Below the pieces are notes generated by a model that was not told the origin of the DNA, searched no databases, and saw only the letters and a list, made by a program, of their open reading frames with translations. A stretch of DNA of 44,498 bases, from positions 1 through 44,498 of the forward strand of contig JAUIJI010000009.1 of the NCBI GenBank assembly GCA_030431435.1, given 5' to 3'. The stretch's first letter is position 1, and each line of letters starts with the position of its first letter. Below, one piece after another: positions 9,558 to 20,380 of the stretch. This stretch comes from Alphaproteobacteria bacterium. GTDB taxonomy: Bacteria > Pseudomonadota > Alphaproteobacteria > Sphingomonadales > Sphingomonadaceae. Made by a program: the position numbers and the translations under genes.

Positions 9558-9794
9558 TTATTCGCCCGGTTCGCCCGCGTCAGCTTCTTCGACATCAAGC
9601 GTGGGCACTTCGATGGTTTCTTCTTCCATCTCGACATCGACATCTGCGGTATCGACGTCATATTCGGGCAGTTCACCGCCATCGACCTGCATATCGACTT
9701 CGGGCATGTCGCCTTCTTCGGTCTGTTCGACATCGCAGGCGGCAAGGCCAAGGGCTGCTGCGGGAAGGATGGTGGCAATGATAATCTTGCGCAT
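9558..9794 (-). CDS. Small, highly acidic predicted lipoprotein
   Basis: MRKIIIATILPAAALGLAAC lipobox, then a mature part dominated by D/E. Confidence 0.7.
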   Translation of the reverse strand: MRKIIIATILPAAALGLAACDVEQTEEGDMPEVDMQVDGGELPEYDVDTADVDVEMEEETIEVPTLDVEEADAGEPGE

Positions 9795-9896
9795 TGTATT
9801 CTCCTGTTGGTCAACCAATCGAACGGGAAGCTGACAAACAGGTTCCGAAAAACTGCAAAATCTCTTACTTGCCAATTACTTGGTGCGTATCCGGGC

Positions 9897-10766
9897 CTAT
9901 AGCTGACGCGCAACCCGCCGCACGAATCCTGACAGCATGCGCTCTGTCTCGCGGCTCGAACTGCCAATTGATAGCGCGGGCGTCAGATGGTTGTGGCCGG
10001 ACAAATAGTGCATTTCCGGCATCTGTCCCTTGGCATCGGTCCATTGTGCAACGAGCTGCGCGGCTTGCCGCTGGAAGTCCTCCGGATCGAATTCGGCGAC
10101 AGAGAATTGCATCGGAACCTCGCTCGCCAGCAGGCCAGCCATGCAGCTGGCTGGCCCCCAGCCTGCGCGGTCTTCACCGTAATAGGCCTCGGCATGCGAG
10201 TTTGGCTCGCAGGTCGTGGTGTCGAAAATGCCGCTCATCAGCACGGCCCCGGCGATCCCCGCCGCATGCTCGCGTCGGTGAGCGAGGTAGCCTGCCACAT
10301 GCGTTGCACCCGCAGACTGTCCGGAAATGACAATCTTGTCCGGATCGCCGCCATATTGCGCCACGTTTTCGCGCAGCCACTGCACGGCAGCCTGCATGTC
10401 ATCCGGGCCGGACGGGAAGCGGTTCGCAGGCGCAAGGCGATAGGTCAGCGTCACCCCCACCCAGCCGTGCCGCGCGGCGAAATCGCCCATGTTGGAATAG
10501 AACGGGCTGCCTTCGGTGTGCTTGTCCCCCATCACGAAGCCGCCGCCATGGACATAGACGAAAACCGGCGCGCCCTGAGGTTTGCCCTGGGTGAAAATGT
10601 CGAGCCGGTTGCGCTCGTCAGGGCCATAGGAAATGTCGCGGACAACTTCGGTATCCGGGTCCATCCCCTTGCTGATCGTGCGCATCAGCTGCTGGGTGCC
10701 ACCGAGCATGTCTGGCGTCAGATCCCGGCCAAGGGCTTCGAGTTGCGAGCGAATTGCTGGGGTCAT
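9897..10766 (-). CDS. Alpha/beta hydrolase (hormone-sensitive-lipase-like carboxylesterase)
   Basis: [11 protein letters not shown] oxyanion motif, ISGQSAGA nucleophile elbow. Confidence 0.88.
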   Translation of the reverse strand: MTPAIRSQLEALGRDLTPDMLGGTQQLMRTISKGMDPDTEVVRDISYGPDERNRLDIFTQGKPQGAPVFVYVHGGGFVMGDKHTEGSPFYSNMGDFAARHGWVGVTLTYRLAPANRFPSGPDDMQAAVQWLRENVAQYGGDPDKIVISGQSAGATHVAGYLAHRREHAAGIAGAVLMSGIFDTTTCEPNSHAEAYYGEDRAGWGPASCMAGLLASEVPMQFSVAEFDPEDFQRQAAQLVAQWTDAKGQMPEMHYLSGHNHLTPALSIGSSSRETERMLSGFVRRVARQL

Positions 10767-11863
10767 GGTTGTTCCTCCATCAACAGGACTGGTTTGATTG
10801 CCTTGCCGGAGTGTGCATCGGCAAAGGCACGTTCGATTTCGGCGAAGGGGTAGAAGCTCAAAAGGCGGTCAAACGGCAGCTTGCCTTGGCGCCAGTATTC
10901 GGCGAGCTGCGGCAGGAAGGTTTGTGGATTGGCATCGCCTCCCAAAATGCCGCGCAGTTGCTTGCCCCCTGCCAGCATGGCGAACATCTGCGGCGCCCAT
11001 TCTCCCAGGGGAGCAGCCACAAAGCCCGCCGTGCCATTCATCGCCAGCACCTCCAGCGCCAGCGAATGGACCGGCGGTGCATTGGTGGTGTTGAATGTGA
11101 AGTCGACACCCCGCCCCGTCAACCGGCGGATCTTGCCGCCGATGTCGTCCTCGTCACCCTTGACGCAGTCTGTGGCGCCCAGATCGCGGGCGAGTTCCAG
11201 CCGATCCTCGCTAAGGTCCACCGCCACGATCCGCTTTGCGCCGACCAGCTTGGCCGCCATCACGGCAGACAGGCCCACGCCGCCGGTGCCGAAAATCGCG
11301 ATAGTATCGCCAAAGCCCACCTTCAGCGCCTCGATCACCCCGCCAGCACCGGTCACCACGCCGCAACCCAAGGGGCCAAGCTTTTCCAGCGGCAGGTCCT
11401 TGTCCATCTTCACCGCCGTGCGCACGGGCACGATGGAATGGCTGGCGAAGCTCGATTGGCCGAAGAAGTGCGAATGCACCGCACCTTCATCGCCGCATAG
11501 CGCGGTGGAGCCATCCAGCCGCTTTCCGCCAAAGCACAAAGGCATGGCGAGATCGCAATAGGTCGGCCTTCCGGCAAGGCAGCTGGGGCATTTGCCGCAG
11601 CTATTGCCTGACAGGATCACATGGTCGCCGACTTCGAAAGCGCTGACGCCCTCGCCCAGTTCCTCGACCACGCCCGCGCCTTCATGGCCAAGCACGATGG
11701 GCTGCGGCGAATGACGGCCGGGATGTTCGTGCAAATCCGTGTGGCAGATGCCGGTGGCGACCAGCCTTATGCGCATTTCACCTGCGCGCGGAGCCTCCTG
11801 CTCCAGCTCGACAAGCTGCGGCGCAGGCCCCCCATGGCCGCTCAAGGCTGCGGTTATTTTCAT
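10763..11863 (-). CDS. Zn-dependent alcohol dehydrogenase, aryl-alcohol dehydrogenase type
   Basis: [21 protein letters not shown], structural Zn Cys cluster [25 protein letters not shown] overlap with hydrolase gene. Confidence 0.88.
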   Translation of the reverse strand: MKITAALSGHGGPAPQLVELEQEAPRAGEMRIRLVATGICHTDLHEHPGRHSPQPIVLGHEGAGVVEELGEGVSAFEVGDHVILSGNSCGKCPSCLAGRPTYCDLAMPLCFGGKRLDGSTALCGDEGAVHSHFFGQSSFASHSIVPVRTAVKMDKDLPLEKLGPLGCGVVTGAGGVIEALKVGFGDTIAIFGTGGVGLSAVMAAKLVGAKRIVAVDLSEDRLELARDLGATDCVKGDEDDIGGKIRRLTGRGVDFTFNTTNAPPVHSLALEVLAMNGTAGFVAAPLGEWAPQMFAMLAGGKQLRGILGGDANPQTFLPQLAEYWRQGKLPFDRLLSFYPFAEIERAFADAHSGKAIKPVLLMEEQP

Positions 11864-11888
11864 TGAATGCTCCCCTGCAAGGGAAGGA

Positions 11889-13340
11889 TCACGATGCCTT
11901 CCCCATGTGATGATCGTCCTGGATGTTGGCGACATCGCCGGTCTGGGTCAGCAGGCTCTTCCGCCTGAGGAAGCGGCGCAGGCTTTCCAGCCCCATGCGC
12001 GGCGCGCCATAGCCGGACCAGCCGAAGCTGTCCGAACCGAAGGTGCGCGACTTGGCGAAGGTGAGGAAGGTATCCTGCAGGAAGATGCCGCCTGCGTTGA
12101 TCTGCTTGCCGATGGCTTTCGCTTCCTGTGCATCGCCCGCGATCACGCTGGCGGTGAGTCCGAAATTGGTATCGTTCGCCAGCCGGATCGCCTCCTCCGT
12201 GGTCGAATAGGCCATCACCGGGATGCACGGCCCGAAAGTCTCGTCCTGCATGATTTCCATGTCGTGATTGACGCCGGTGAGCACGGTCGGGCGCAGGTAG
12301 AGCCCGCCGTCGATATCCTCGATCTCCCCGCCCGTCAGCACGCTCGCGCCCTTGGCTTTCGCATCCGCGATATGACGCGCGACGATCTCTGCCTGCGGGG
12401 CAAAGGTGAAGGGGCCGATATGTCCGGCGCGCGGGTTTTCGTTGTTGAGGCGCACGGCCTTCGCTTTTTCCACCAGCTGCGCCACGAATTCATCGTGAAT
12501 GCTCTCATGCACATAAACCCGCTCGATCGAATAGCAGACCTGGCCCGTCGCATAGACCGCGCCGCGCAGCACCGCCGTGCTCGCGCGGTCGATATCGGCA
12601 GTCTCGGTAACGATGCACGGGTCCTTGCCGCCAAGTTCGAGGTTGCAGGGAATGAGCCGTTCGGCACAGGCCACCGCCACCTTGCGGCCCGTGGGAACGG
12701 AGCCGGTGAAGCAGATCGTATCCGCTTCCTCGATCACGGCCTGGCCCACTTCGCCGGGGCCGGTAACATAGTCGAACACTGCCGCCAGCTCAGGCACCTT
12801 GCGCACGGTTTCGAACAAGGCCTCGATCACGCGCGGGGTCACTTCGCTTGGCTTCAAGAGCACGGCAGACCCGGCGAACAGTGCAGGCACGGCATCGAGC
12901 AGGGCGAGCATCAGCGGCGCATTCCACGGGCTGATAACCCCGGTGATCGGGTAAGCGACGACCTGCGATTCCACCGATACAGTGGGCATCGAACTGCTCA
13001 TGCCTTCCCATTTCAGGCTCTCGAAGGCCTTGGGCGCATCTTCCAGCCAGCCGCCGATATTGCCCATGGTAATAAAGCCCTGCAGGTAGCTGGTGTGGCA
13101 CCCGCCGGTATCGACCGCGTCAGCCTCGCCAATGGCCATCGCGCTTTCCTTCACCGCACCCAGCCAGCGCGCCATGACGCCGCAACGCCCTTCCACGCCC
13201 ATGGCTTCCCAGCCGCGCTGGTTTTCGCGCAGCCGAGCGGCCTTTTCAGCCACTTCCTCACGGGTGGAAACAGGTATGGAATGGTCAGCAGCGCCGGTGC
13301 GCGGATTGCGCACGTCAAGCACGGCAGCAGTGGCTGTCAT
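11889..13340 (-). CDS. Aldehyde dehydrogenase family protein
   Basis: NLELGGKDPCIV, ATGQVCYSIERVYVH, ETFGPCIPV motifs. Confidence 0.9.
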   Translation of the reverse strand: MTATAAVLDVRNPRTGAADHSIPVSTREEVAEKAARLRENQRGWEAMGVEGRCGVMARWLGAVKESAMAIGEADAVDTGGCHTSYLQGFITMGNIGGWLEDAPKAFESLKWEGMSSSMPTVSVESQVVAYPITGVISPWNAPLMLALLDAVPALFAGSAVLLKPSEVTPRVIEALFETVRKVPELAAVFDYVTGPGEVGQAVIEEADTICFTGSVPTGRKVAVACAERLIPCNLELGGKDPCIVTETADIDRASTAVLRGAVYATGQVCYSIERVYVHESIHDEFVAQLVEKAKAVRLNNENPRAGHIGPFTFAPQAEIVARHIADAKAKGASVLTGGEIEDIDGGLYLRPTVLTGVNHDMEIMQDETFGPCIPVMAYSTTEEAIRLANDTNFGLTASVIAGDAQEAKAIGKQINAGGIFLQDTFLTFAKSRTFGSDSFGWSGYGAPRMGLESLRRFLRRKSLLTQTGDVANIQDDHHMGKAS

Positions 13341-13404
13341 GGTTCTCTCCCTCTGGCCGGACAATGCCTAACCGCTTGCCTTGCCAGAGGGTAGAGGGAA
13401 ATGG

Positions 13405-15417
13405 TCAGAAACCGTAACGCAGGCCCAGCCAGAAGGTCTGCGGCACGCCGTAATCCATCGATCCGCCCTGGTTGCGGGTCACGATGATCTCGTCAAACAG
13501 GTTTTCGACGCGGGCAACGGCTGACAGGCGGCCAGCCACCGGCACCTGCGCAAACAGGTCCACCGTGGTGGCGGCAGGCAGTACGTCGGTTTCCTGGTCG
13601 CTTTCGAACTGGTCAGAAACGTGGCGCAGTGTCGCAGCAAAGCGCATGCCATTGGTATCGGTATAGCTCGCCGTTGCGCTGGCCGAGAAGCTGGGCACCT
13701 GCGAGGGGCGGTTGCCATCGAGCGGCGCGGCAAATCCGGTGCCCACGACCTCGGCATCTGTCAGCGCCATCGACGCGTTGAAGCCCCACGGCCCGCGCTG
13801 CAGGTTTGCGGCAAACTCGATCCCGAAGGCATCGATTGCATCGAGGTTGCGGCGCTGACGCAGATTGGGCGCGAGCGTGACGTTGGCGATGGCGTTCTTC
13901 ACCTTGTTATCGAATACGGTGACGGCAAATTGCGTGCCCTCGTCAATGTCGAAGTCGATCCCTGCCTCATACCCTTCGAGCTTCTCGGGCTGCAGGTCCT
14001 CGTTCGCATTGGTCACGACAGGGAAGACCACGAAAGGCCGGTACAGCTCATTGAGCGTGGGCAAGCGGATGCCGGTGTAGGCTGCGGCACGCAGGCGCAC
14101 CACGTCACTTGCCTCGACAATGGCGCCGGCGCGCCAGGTCACTTCCCAGTCCGAGCGGTTGGCATAGCTGTCATCGCGAACAACTGCGCCGCTACCGTCG
14201 AAGCTGCGATAGAAGCCGTCCTTGATCGCATAGCGGTCTGCACGAAGGCCCCCGGTCAGCGTGACCGGGCCAAGCTCGACATCATTCTCGACGAACAGGC
14301 CAAGGTTGGTGTTCACACCGCCGGCAAAGCGTTCCTCGGTCAGATTGCCGGAAAATGCGGAATAGGCATCTTCGAACAGGTTGCCCTTGCTGCGGCGGTA
14401 ATCGACACCGATGCGCAGGACCATGCCCTCACCCACAGGCGGGCGCACTTCGATTTTGCCACCCTGCCCCTCTGAAGGCGTATCTTTCTGGTCGAGCACG
14501 CGAACGAACCGGGTGGAGGAGATCACGACATTGGTGAAGTTGCGCCACTGGGCATAGGCCACCGCGTCCACTTCCCACGGACCGCGGCTTACCACGCGCA
14601 GGCTCAGGTCCTCTCCGCTCATGGAATTGTCCGCACCGTCAAAACGCAAGGTGCGGTTGTCTTCATAGGCAAGTCCGCGCAACTGCACTTCCAGCGGGCC
14701 GACTTCCTGCACAACACGGCCACTGACCGACCATGCATCGTAATTGGCGCGGCTGGTTGCGGGGACACGCTGGCTGGGCGGGGTGGTGAAGAAACCGTCC
14801 CCGCGCTCCCACCGGCCGGAAACAACCGCAAAGCCATTGCCGATCTCAGGCGCGATGCTGGCGGACATTTCGGTCGCCTCGCGCTGGTTGGCCAGCACCT
14901 GCCCGGTAAACAGGCCCAGTTCCGGTGCACCGGCGCTGTTGAGTTCGATGGTGCCGGCAAGCGCGCCGGAACCGAACGGACCGGAACCGCCGCCGCGCGT
15001 CACACGGATCGATGAAAGGCGGTCAGGTGCAATTGCGCTGAAAGGAATGTAGCCGAAGAACGGGTCATTCATTGGCACGCCATCGAGCAGCACCAGCGCG
15101 CGGCTGGAGGCATTGCCCCCCAGCGCCCGCAAGGTTGCGCCCTGTGCCGAAGGATTGGACGATCGGCTGTCCGACCGGCGGAACTGTTGGAAACCGGCAA
15201 CGTTTGCCAGGGCATCTTCCAGGCGACCCGAAGCCGCAGTCTGGATCAGGTCGCGATCGATGTCGACGGTGGAATAGGCATCAGGGTTTGCCGGGGTATC
15301 CCCCAGGCCTTCACCCAGCACGATAATGGTATCCTCGTTCGCCTGTTCATCATCCTGCGCGACGGCAGGAGCAGAGATCAGGGCGGCACTTGCGCTGGCG
15401 AGCAGCAGCTTTTTCAT
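13405..15417 (-). CDS. TonB-dependent outer-membrane receptor
   Basis: Signal peptide MKKLLLASASAALISAPAVAQ; plug domain LLDGVPMNDPFFGYIPFSAI; C-terminal GVPQTFWLGLRYGF. Confidence 0.93.
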   Translation of the reverse strand: MKKLLLASASAALISAPAVAQDDEQANEDTIIVLGEGLGDTPANPDAYSTVDIDRDLIQTAASGRLEDALANVAGFQQFRRSDSRSSNPSAQGATLRALGGNASSRALVLLDGVPMNDPFFGYIPFSAIAPDRLSSIRVTRGGGSGPFGSGALAGTIELNSAGAPELGLFTGQVLANQREATEMSASIAPEIGNGFAVVSGRWERGDGFFTTPPSQRVPATSRANYDAWSVSGRVVQEVGPLEVQLRGLAYEDNRTLRFDGADNSMSGEDLSLRVVSRGPWEVDAVAYAQWRNFTNVVISSTRFVRVLDQKDTPSEGQGGKIEVRPPVGEGMVLRIGVDYRRSKGNLFEDAYSAFSGNLTEERFAGGVNTNLGLFVENDVELGPVTLTGGLRADRYAIKDGFYRSFDGSGAVVRDDSYANRSDWEVTWRAGAIVEASDVVRLRAAAYTGIRLPTLNELYRPFVVFPVVTNANEDLQPEKLEGYEAGIDFDIDEGTQFAVTVFDNKVKNAIANVTLAPNLRQRRNLDAIDAFGIEFAANLQRGPWGFNASMALTDAEVVGTGFAAPLDGNRPSQVPSFSASATASYTDTNGMRFAATLRHVSDQFESDQETDVLPAATTVDLFAQVPVAGRLSAVARVENLFDEIIVTRNQGGSMDYGVPQTFWLGLRYGF

Positions 15418-15521
15418 GTGTAAATCTCTTATCAAGTTGATTTTGTCCGAAATGCCCTTAGCGACTCTGCCTTGCCGCGTCACCATGGGAATGGCAGTAA
15501 GCGTGTGGAGAGGGGAAATTC

Positions 15522-16100
15522 ATGCGAATTCTGACTATTTCGATTGCTGCCGCCCTTCTGGCCGGCTGCTCTGACACCACGCTGACAGACGAGGAAGCAC
15601 AAGTGAGCGAACAACCAACCGCCATTGGCGAAAACACCCTTTCAGGCACGGCGCCTGAAGTGGCCCAGGACCACGCAGTGCTGCTGGCAAGTGACGACCC
15701 CCAGCTCGCCGCCAACAAGAAGCTGGTCTATGACATGTATCGCATCGTGCTGCAGGCAGGCCTGGCTGACCGCGCGGGTGAATTCATCCGCGAGGATTAT
15801 ATCCAGCACAACCCGATGGCGGCGCAAGGCCTTGCTGGCGTGCAGGACTATGTGCGCGCGACACGCCCCGAGCGCGAGATCAAGGACGTGATCGACCTCC
15901 CGCTGATCAGCATGGTGGCCGAGCGGGACATGGTGACGATGGCCTTTGTCCGTCCGGAAAAGGACGCGAACGGCGAAACCTATTATTCGACCTGGTTCGA
16001 CCTGTTCCGGATCGAGGACGGCAAGATCGCCGAACACTGGGACCCGATGCTGAAAAGCGATGCCCCAATCGATCCCAACGACAATAGGCTTGAGGGCTAG
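15522..16100 (+). CDS. SnoaL-like/NTF2-like predicted lipoprotein
   Basis: Lipobox LLAGC; YIQHNPMAAQG and FRIEDGKIAEHWDPM motifs of the SnoaL-like aldol-condensation group. Confidence 0.82.
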   Translation: MRILTISIAAALLAGCSDTTLTDEEAQVSEQPTAIGENTLSGTAPEVAQDHAVLLASDDPQLAANKKLVYDMYRIVLQAGLADRAGEFIREDYIQHNPMAAQGLAGVQDYVRATRPEREIKDVIDLPLISMVAERDMVTMAFVRPEKDANGETYYSTWFDLFRIEDGKIAEHWDPMLKSDAPIDPNDNRLEG

Positions 16101-16128
16101 GGGAAACAGATCGGGACGGGAGAGGATC

Positions 16129-18327
16129 ATGGCGGGCAGCAGGTTTGCCGCAAGGGTGATGCTGGGCGCGGCCATCGGCGCCTTGGCGCTCGCGCAGGCT
16201 CACGGGCAATCGGGCAGCCAGGCAGATGACAGCGGCTTCGCCCCGGTCACCGATGCCGAGATCCAGAATCCCGATCCGGCAGACTGGCTGAGCTGGCGGC
16301 GCACGCTAGATAGCTGGGGCTATTCGCCGCTTGACCAGATCAACCGCGATAACGTGGGTGCCTTGCGCATGGTATGGGTGCGCCCGCTCCCGTCCGGCCA
16401 TCAGGAAGGCACGCCGCTGGTGCATGACGGGGTGATGTATTTTCCCGGCCCGGCGGATGTGATCGAGGCGATCGACGCGAAATCGGGCCAGTTGCTGTGG
16501 CAGTACCGCCGCCAGTTGCCAGAGGATATCGGCGATTACCTGCCGGTCTATGACACCAATCGCAACCTCGCGATTTATGGTAACAGGATCATCGGGCAAG
16601 GGGCCGACAATTACCTCTATGCGCTGGATGCGCGCACCGGCGAACTGGTCTGGGAAACGCAGATCGACGAATATGATTCGGGCGCGAAGATCAGTTCCGG
16701 ACCGATCATCGCCGAAGGCCTCGCCATCACCGGACGATCGTGCGAGCCCGAGGGCGGACCCGATGCCTGCGTGATCGTGGCGCATGATGCCACGACAGGC
16801 GAGGAGGTGTGGCGCACTTCCACCATTGCGCGCGGTGATGATCCCAATGATGCCTCATGGGGCGGGCTGCCGCTGGATGATCGCAGGCAGGTGGGCTCAT
16901 GGATGATCGCCAGCTACGATCCCGAACTGAAGCTCATCTATATGGGCACATCGGTCACCGCTCCTGCGCCCAAGATCAGCCTTGCGGGCAATGAGCACGA
17001 CTACCTCTACCACAATTCCACGCTGGCGCTGGATGTGGAGACGGGGGAGATCCGCTGGCATTACCAGCACCTTGTCGACCAGTGGGATCTCGATCACCCC
17101 TTCCCGCGCCTGCTGGTGGACGCGCAGCAGGCACCCGATCCTTCCCAGGTCAGCTGGATCAATCCGGATATCGATCCCGCCAAGACCTACCGCGTGCTGA
17201 CCGGCGTGCCGGGCAAGACCGGGGTGATCTACACGCTGGACCGCGAGACGGGCGAATTCCTCTGGGCGCGCGAGACGATCCATCAGAACGTGGTCGGCAG
17301 TATCGACGGGACAACCGGCAGGGTCACGCTGAACCCCGAAACCGTGCCAACAGCCTATGGCGAGATGCACACCGTTTGCCCTTCGCCCGCCGGCGGCACC
17401 AATTATCCTTCGCCTGCCTACAGCCCGAAGACGGGGCTGATGTATCTCACGTCCAACAACACCTGTTCGGAAATGTCGGCGCTCGATCCGGCTGAAAATC
17501 CGGGCGTCTATGGCATGTCGAGCCGCCAGCACATCGCCCCCGGCGCGGGCGACAATGTCGGTGTGATCCACGCAGTGAGCGCGAGCACCGGCACCACCGC
17601 GTGGGAGTTCTTGACACGCCCGGGCATGCAAAGCCTGATGGCCACCGGTGGAGGCTTGCTCTTCGCAGCCGATGCGGGCGGCTGGTTCCGGGCGATGGAT
17701 GACAGGACCGGCGACGTGCTGTGGGCGATGAACCTCGGCTCCAGCGTCACCGGATACCCGGCCACCTATTCGGTCGACGGGCAGCAGTATGTCGCGGTTT
17801 CCACCGGAATCTGGCTCAATGACACCTTCACGCCCGAACTCACCCACGGCCGCCAGAACACCTTGTTCGTCTTCGCCCTGCCGGAAGCCGGGATCGGCCA
17901 CGCCGGCCCTTATCGCGCGCCGGTGAACACTGCAGGGCGCCTGTCCACGGCAGACCCGGCGCAAGTCGCCAGCCGGACCGAGGGGTTCGCGCGGGTGGCT
18001 GCGGATGGCATCTATTCAGCGCAGCAAGCGGCGGCGGGCAAGGCGGTTTACCAGCGTGCCTGCGCGGCGTGCCACGGGGTAGATTTCCAGCCCGCCCCCG
18101 GCTCGCCAACGCTGAAGGGCGGCGCCTTCATGGCCAACTGGCGCGGGCGCTCTGTCGCCGAATTGTTCACCTACACAAGCAGCAGCATGCCGGTGGGCAT
18201 GGGCGGATCGCTGCCTGACAGCGACTACCTCGCGCTGACGGCCTACATGCTGGAGATCAACGACTTTCCTGCTGGCGAAGCCCTGGAGGCGGATGAGGCC
18301 CTGCTCGCTGCCATCGGCATTCAATAG
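16129..18327 (+). CDS. PQQ-dependent dehydrogenase with C-terminal cytochrome c domain (quinohemoprotein type)
   Basis: Beta-propeller W-motifs (ALDARTGELVWET, ALDVETGEIRWHYQ, RAMDDRTGDVLWAMN); heme site CAACH; signal peptide. Confidence 0.9.
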   Translation: MAGSRFAARVMLGAAIGALALAQAHGQSGSQADDSGFAPVTDAEIQNPDPADWLSWRRTLDSWGYSPLDQINRDNVGALRMVWVRPLPSGHQEGTPLVHDGVMYFPGPADVIEAIDAKSGQLLWQYRRQLPEDIGDYLPVYDTNRNLAIYGNRIIGQGADNYLYALDARTGELVWETQIDEYDSGAKISSGPIIAEGLAITGRSCEPEGGPDACVIVAHDATTGEEVWRTSTIARGDDPNDASWGGLPLDDRRQVGSWMIASYDPELKLIYMGTSVTAPAPKISLAGNEHDYLYHNSTLALDVETGEIRWHYQHLVDQWDLDHPFPRLLVDAQQAPDPSQVSWINPDIDPAKTYRVLTGVPGKTGVIYTLDRETGEFLWARETIHQNVVGSIDGTTGRVTLNPETVPTAYGEMHTVCPSPAGGTNYPSPAYSPKTGLMYLTSNNTCSEMSALDPAENPGVYGMSSRQHIAPGAGDNVGVIHAVSASTGTTAWEFLTRPGMQSLMATGGGLLFAADAGGWFRAMDDRTGDVLWAMNLGSSVTGYPATYSVDGQQYVAVSTGIWLNDTFTPELTHGRQNTLFVFALPEAGIGHAGPYRAPVNTAGRLSTADPAQVASRTEGFARVAADGIYSAQQAAAGKAVYQRACAACHGVDFQPAPGSPTLKGGAFMANWRGRSVAELFTYTSSSMPVGMGGSLPDSDYLALTAYMLEINDFPAGEALEADEALLAAIGIQ

Positions 18328-18402
18328 GGGCAGTTTGCATCTGGCAGGAAAGGTGGGGTCTTTGTCCTAACGGCATTTGCTTCCACCGGCTAATGTCAGG
18401 AC

Positions 18403-19446
18403 ATGACAGACACAGCATCATCCAGCCGGAAAGAAGCACGCGGCACCGGCAACGTCACCATGGTGGCCTATCACGACGCCCATATCCTGGACGTGGTGGG
18501 GCCGCTTGAAGTCCTGGCAGGCGCGGCGTTGTTCCTGCCTGAAGGCGCTGCGCCTTACGTCACCCGCCTTGTTGCGCCCGAGAAGGGAGCCGTGCGCACC
18601 ACCAGCGGCATCCAACTCCAGGTGGACATGAGCTGCGCGGAAGCGCTGGCCGATGATACGCCGATTGATACGCTGATCATTTCCGGCGGCCACGGCACTG
18701 CCGCGGCCATTGAAGACACTGTGCTGATGCGTTTTGTTGAACAAGCGGCAGGTCGTGCACGGCGCGTGATCTCCATCTGTACCGGGGCGATGATCCTTGC
18801 CGAACTTGGCTTGCTGGACGGTCGCCGGGCCACCACGCACTGGTGGTGGTGCCCGATCCTCTCGCGCAGTTATCCCGCTGTGCAAGTGGATGAGAATGCC
18901 ATCTACGTGCGCGATGGCAAATACTGGACATCAGCCGGTGTTACCGCCGGAATGGATCTGGCTCTGGCGGTGTTGAGCGAAGATCTGGGCCACGATGTGG
19001 CACTGCAGGTTGCCCGCTATAACGTGATGTACATGATCCGCCCGGGCGGGCAGGCGCAATTCAGCGCCAATCTTGTTGCCGCACAGGCGCAGGACAAGGC
19101 GATCGCTGCAACGCTGGAACACGTGCTGGACAATGTGGCGGGTGACCTCACCGTCACCGCGCTGGCAGCACGAGCGGCCATGTCCGAGCGATCCTTTGCG
19201 CGCAAGTTCAAGGACGAGACGGGCCTTACTCCTGCCCAGTATGTCGAGGCGGCCCGCTTGCAGGCTGCGCGTATTCGGCTGGAGCAATCCGATCAGGGGG
19301 TGGAACAGATTGCCCTTGCTTGCGGCTTTGGCTCTGCAGAACGCATGCGGCGTGCCTTTCAGCGAAACCTGGGCATTTCAGCCAGCGACTACCGTGACCG
19401 CTTCACCATTCCCGATCTGCCGGTGCGGCAAGTTGCCCCGCCCTGA
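18403..19446 (+). CDS. GlxA family AraC-type regulator (DJ-1/PfpI domain + HTH)
   Basis: LIISGGHGTAAAIED, SICTGAMILAELGLLDGRRATTHW; C-terminal AraC HTH IALACGFGSAERMRRAFQRNLGISASDYR. Confidence 0.92.
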   Translation: MTDTASSSRKEARGTGNVTMVAYHDAHILDVVGPLEVLAGAALFLPEGAAPYVTRLVAPEKGAVRTTSGIQLQVDMSCAEALADDTPIDTLIISGGHGTAAAIEDTVLMRFVEQAAGRARRVISICTGAMILAELGLLDGRRATTHWWWCPILSRSYPAVQVDENAIYVRDGKYWTSAGVTAGMDLALAVLSEDLGHDVALQVARYNVMYMIRPGGQAQFSANLVAAQAQDKAIAATLEHVLDNVAGDLTVTALAARAAMSERSFARKFKDETGLTPAQYVEAARLQAARIRLEQSDQGVEQIALACGFGSAERMRRAFQRNLGISASDYRDRFTIPDLPVRQVAPP

Positions 19447-19630
19447 TTAAGCGGCCCGCGCTTTCCGTACAGGCCTGAACAGCTGACGCAGCGCCCCTGG
19501 CTTCTGCGCAAGGCAAAGCTGCGCCCAATCCTCCTGCCTCACCCCCCCGATCACTCACCCAGGCGCAGGTCCCGATCCTGCGTGAAAGATCAATGCAAGC
19601 AACTGAAATCACACAATGAAAGGAAACATC

Positions 19631-20275
19631 ATGACACATTCGCTCAACCACTTCTCCGCACTCGCCTCCGCCGTCCTGGCCGTTTCGCTCGGCGCGGCCG
19701 CTCTCGCGCCTACAAGTGCCCATGCCGCGGAAGGCGATGCCTTCGATGGCTTTCACATCGGCGTCGAAGCCGGGTGGGAAGATCGCGCAATCAACGGCAA
19801 CGTTCCCACGGACACCACCGCCGTGACCCTGCAGGACAAGGCAGACGATTTCAGCTGGGCGGTAAACGTCGGCTACGATCATCGCTTCGACAGGATCGTG
19901 ATCGGTGTGGAAGCAGGCCTTTCCCCCGATGTGGCCAAGCTGAGCGCGCCGATCGCCAACGCCGGAACGCTGGAAATCGATCCCAAGTGGCGGCTTGACC
20001 TGTCAGCCCGTGCCGGTGTGGTGGTGGCGCCTCGCCTACTGGCTTACGGCCGCGTTGGCTACACCATGGAACGTAGCCGCATTTCCGGCTTGGTCGATGG
20101 ACAGTCCGTCCCACTGGCCAGCGAGAAGACGACCATCGACGGCATCTCCTTCGGCGGCGGTCTGGAATACGGGTTGTCGCAAGGCCTTGCCCTGCGCGCA
20201 GAATATCGCCGTACCGAACTGGACGGCGCGATGAGCGCGGACCGCATCCTTGGAGGCGTATCGGTCCGCTTCTGA
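19631..20275 (+). CDS. Outer-membrane beta-barrel protein (opacity/porin-like)
   Basis: Signal peptide, VNVGYDHRFDRIVIGVEAG, GYTMERSRISG, terminal ILGGVSVRF. Confidence 0.85.
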   Translation: MTHSLNHFSALASAVLAVSLGAAALAPTSAHAAEGDAFDGFHIGVEAGWEDRAINGNVPTDTTAVTLQDKADDFSWAVNVGYDHRFDRIVIGVEAGLSPDVAKLSAPIANAGTLEIDPKWRLDLSARAGVVVAPRLLAYGRVGYTMERSRISGLVDGQSVPLASEKTTIDGISFGGGLEYGLSQGLALRAEYRRTELDGAMSADRILGGVSVRF

Positions 20276-20293
20276 TCAGGCGCGCAAATACAG

Positions 20294-20340
20294 GACACCC
20301 CGGGAAGCCGAGTTACCGGCGCCCGGGGTGTTTGCGTTTT
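20294..20340. terminator. Intrinsic terminator candidate between convergent genes
   Basis: ACACCCCGGG (20294-20303) and CCCGGGGTGT (20321-20330) followed by TTGCGTTTTC. Confidence 0.75.
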
Positions 20341-20380
20341 CGCTGCTGTCAAAGGCGCAGCAAGTGCATCGGCAAGACGA

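Noticed and set aside
18394-18408. TGTCAGGACATGACA around the GlxA-type regulator start codon
   Set aside because: Only a 5-bp inverted repeat overlapping the assumed start; could be chance, and the start codon itself is uncertain.
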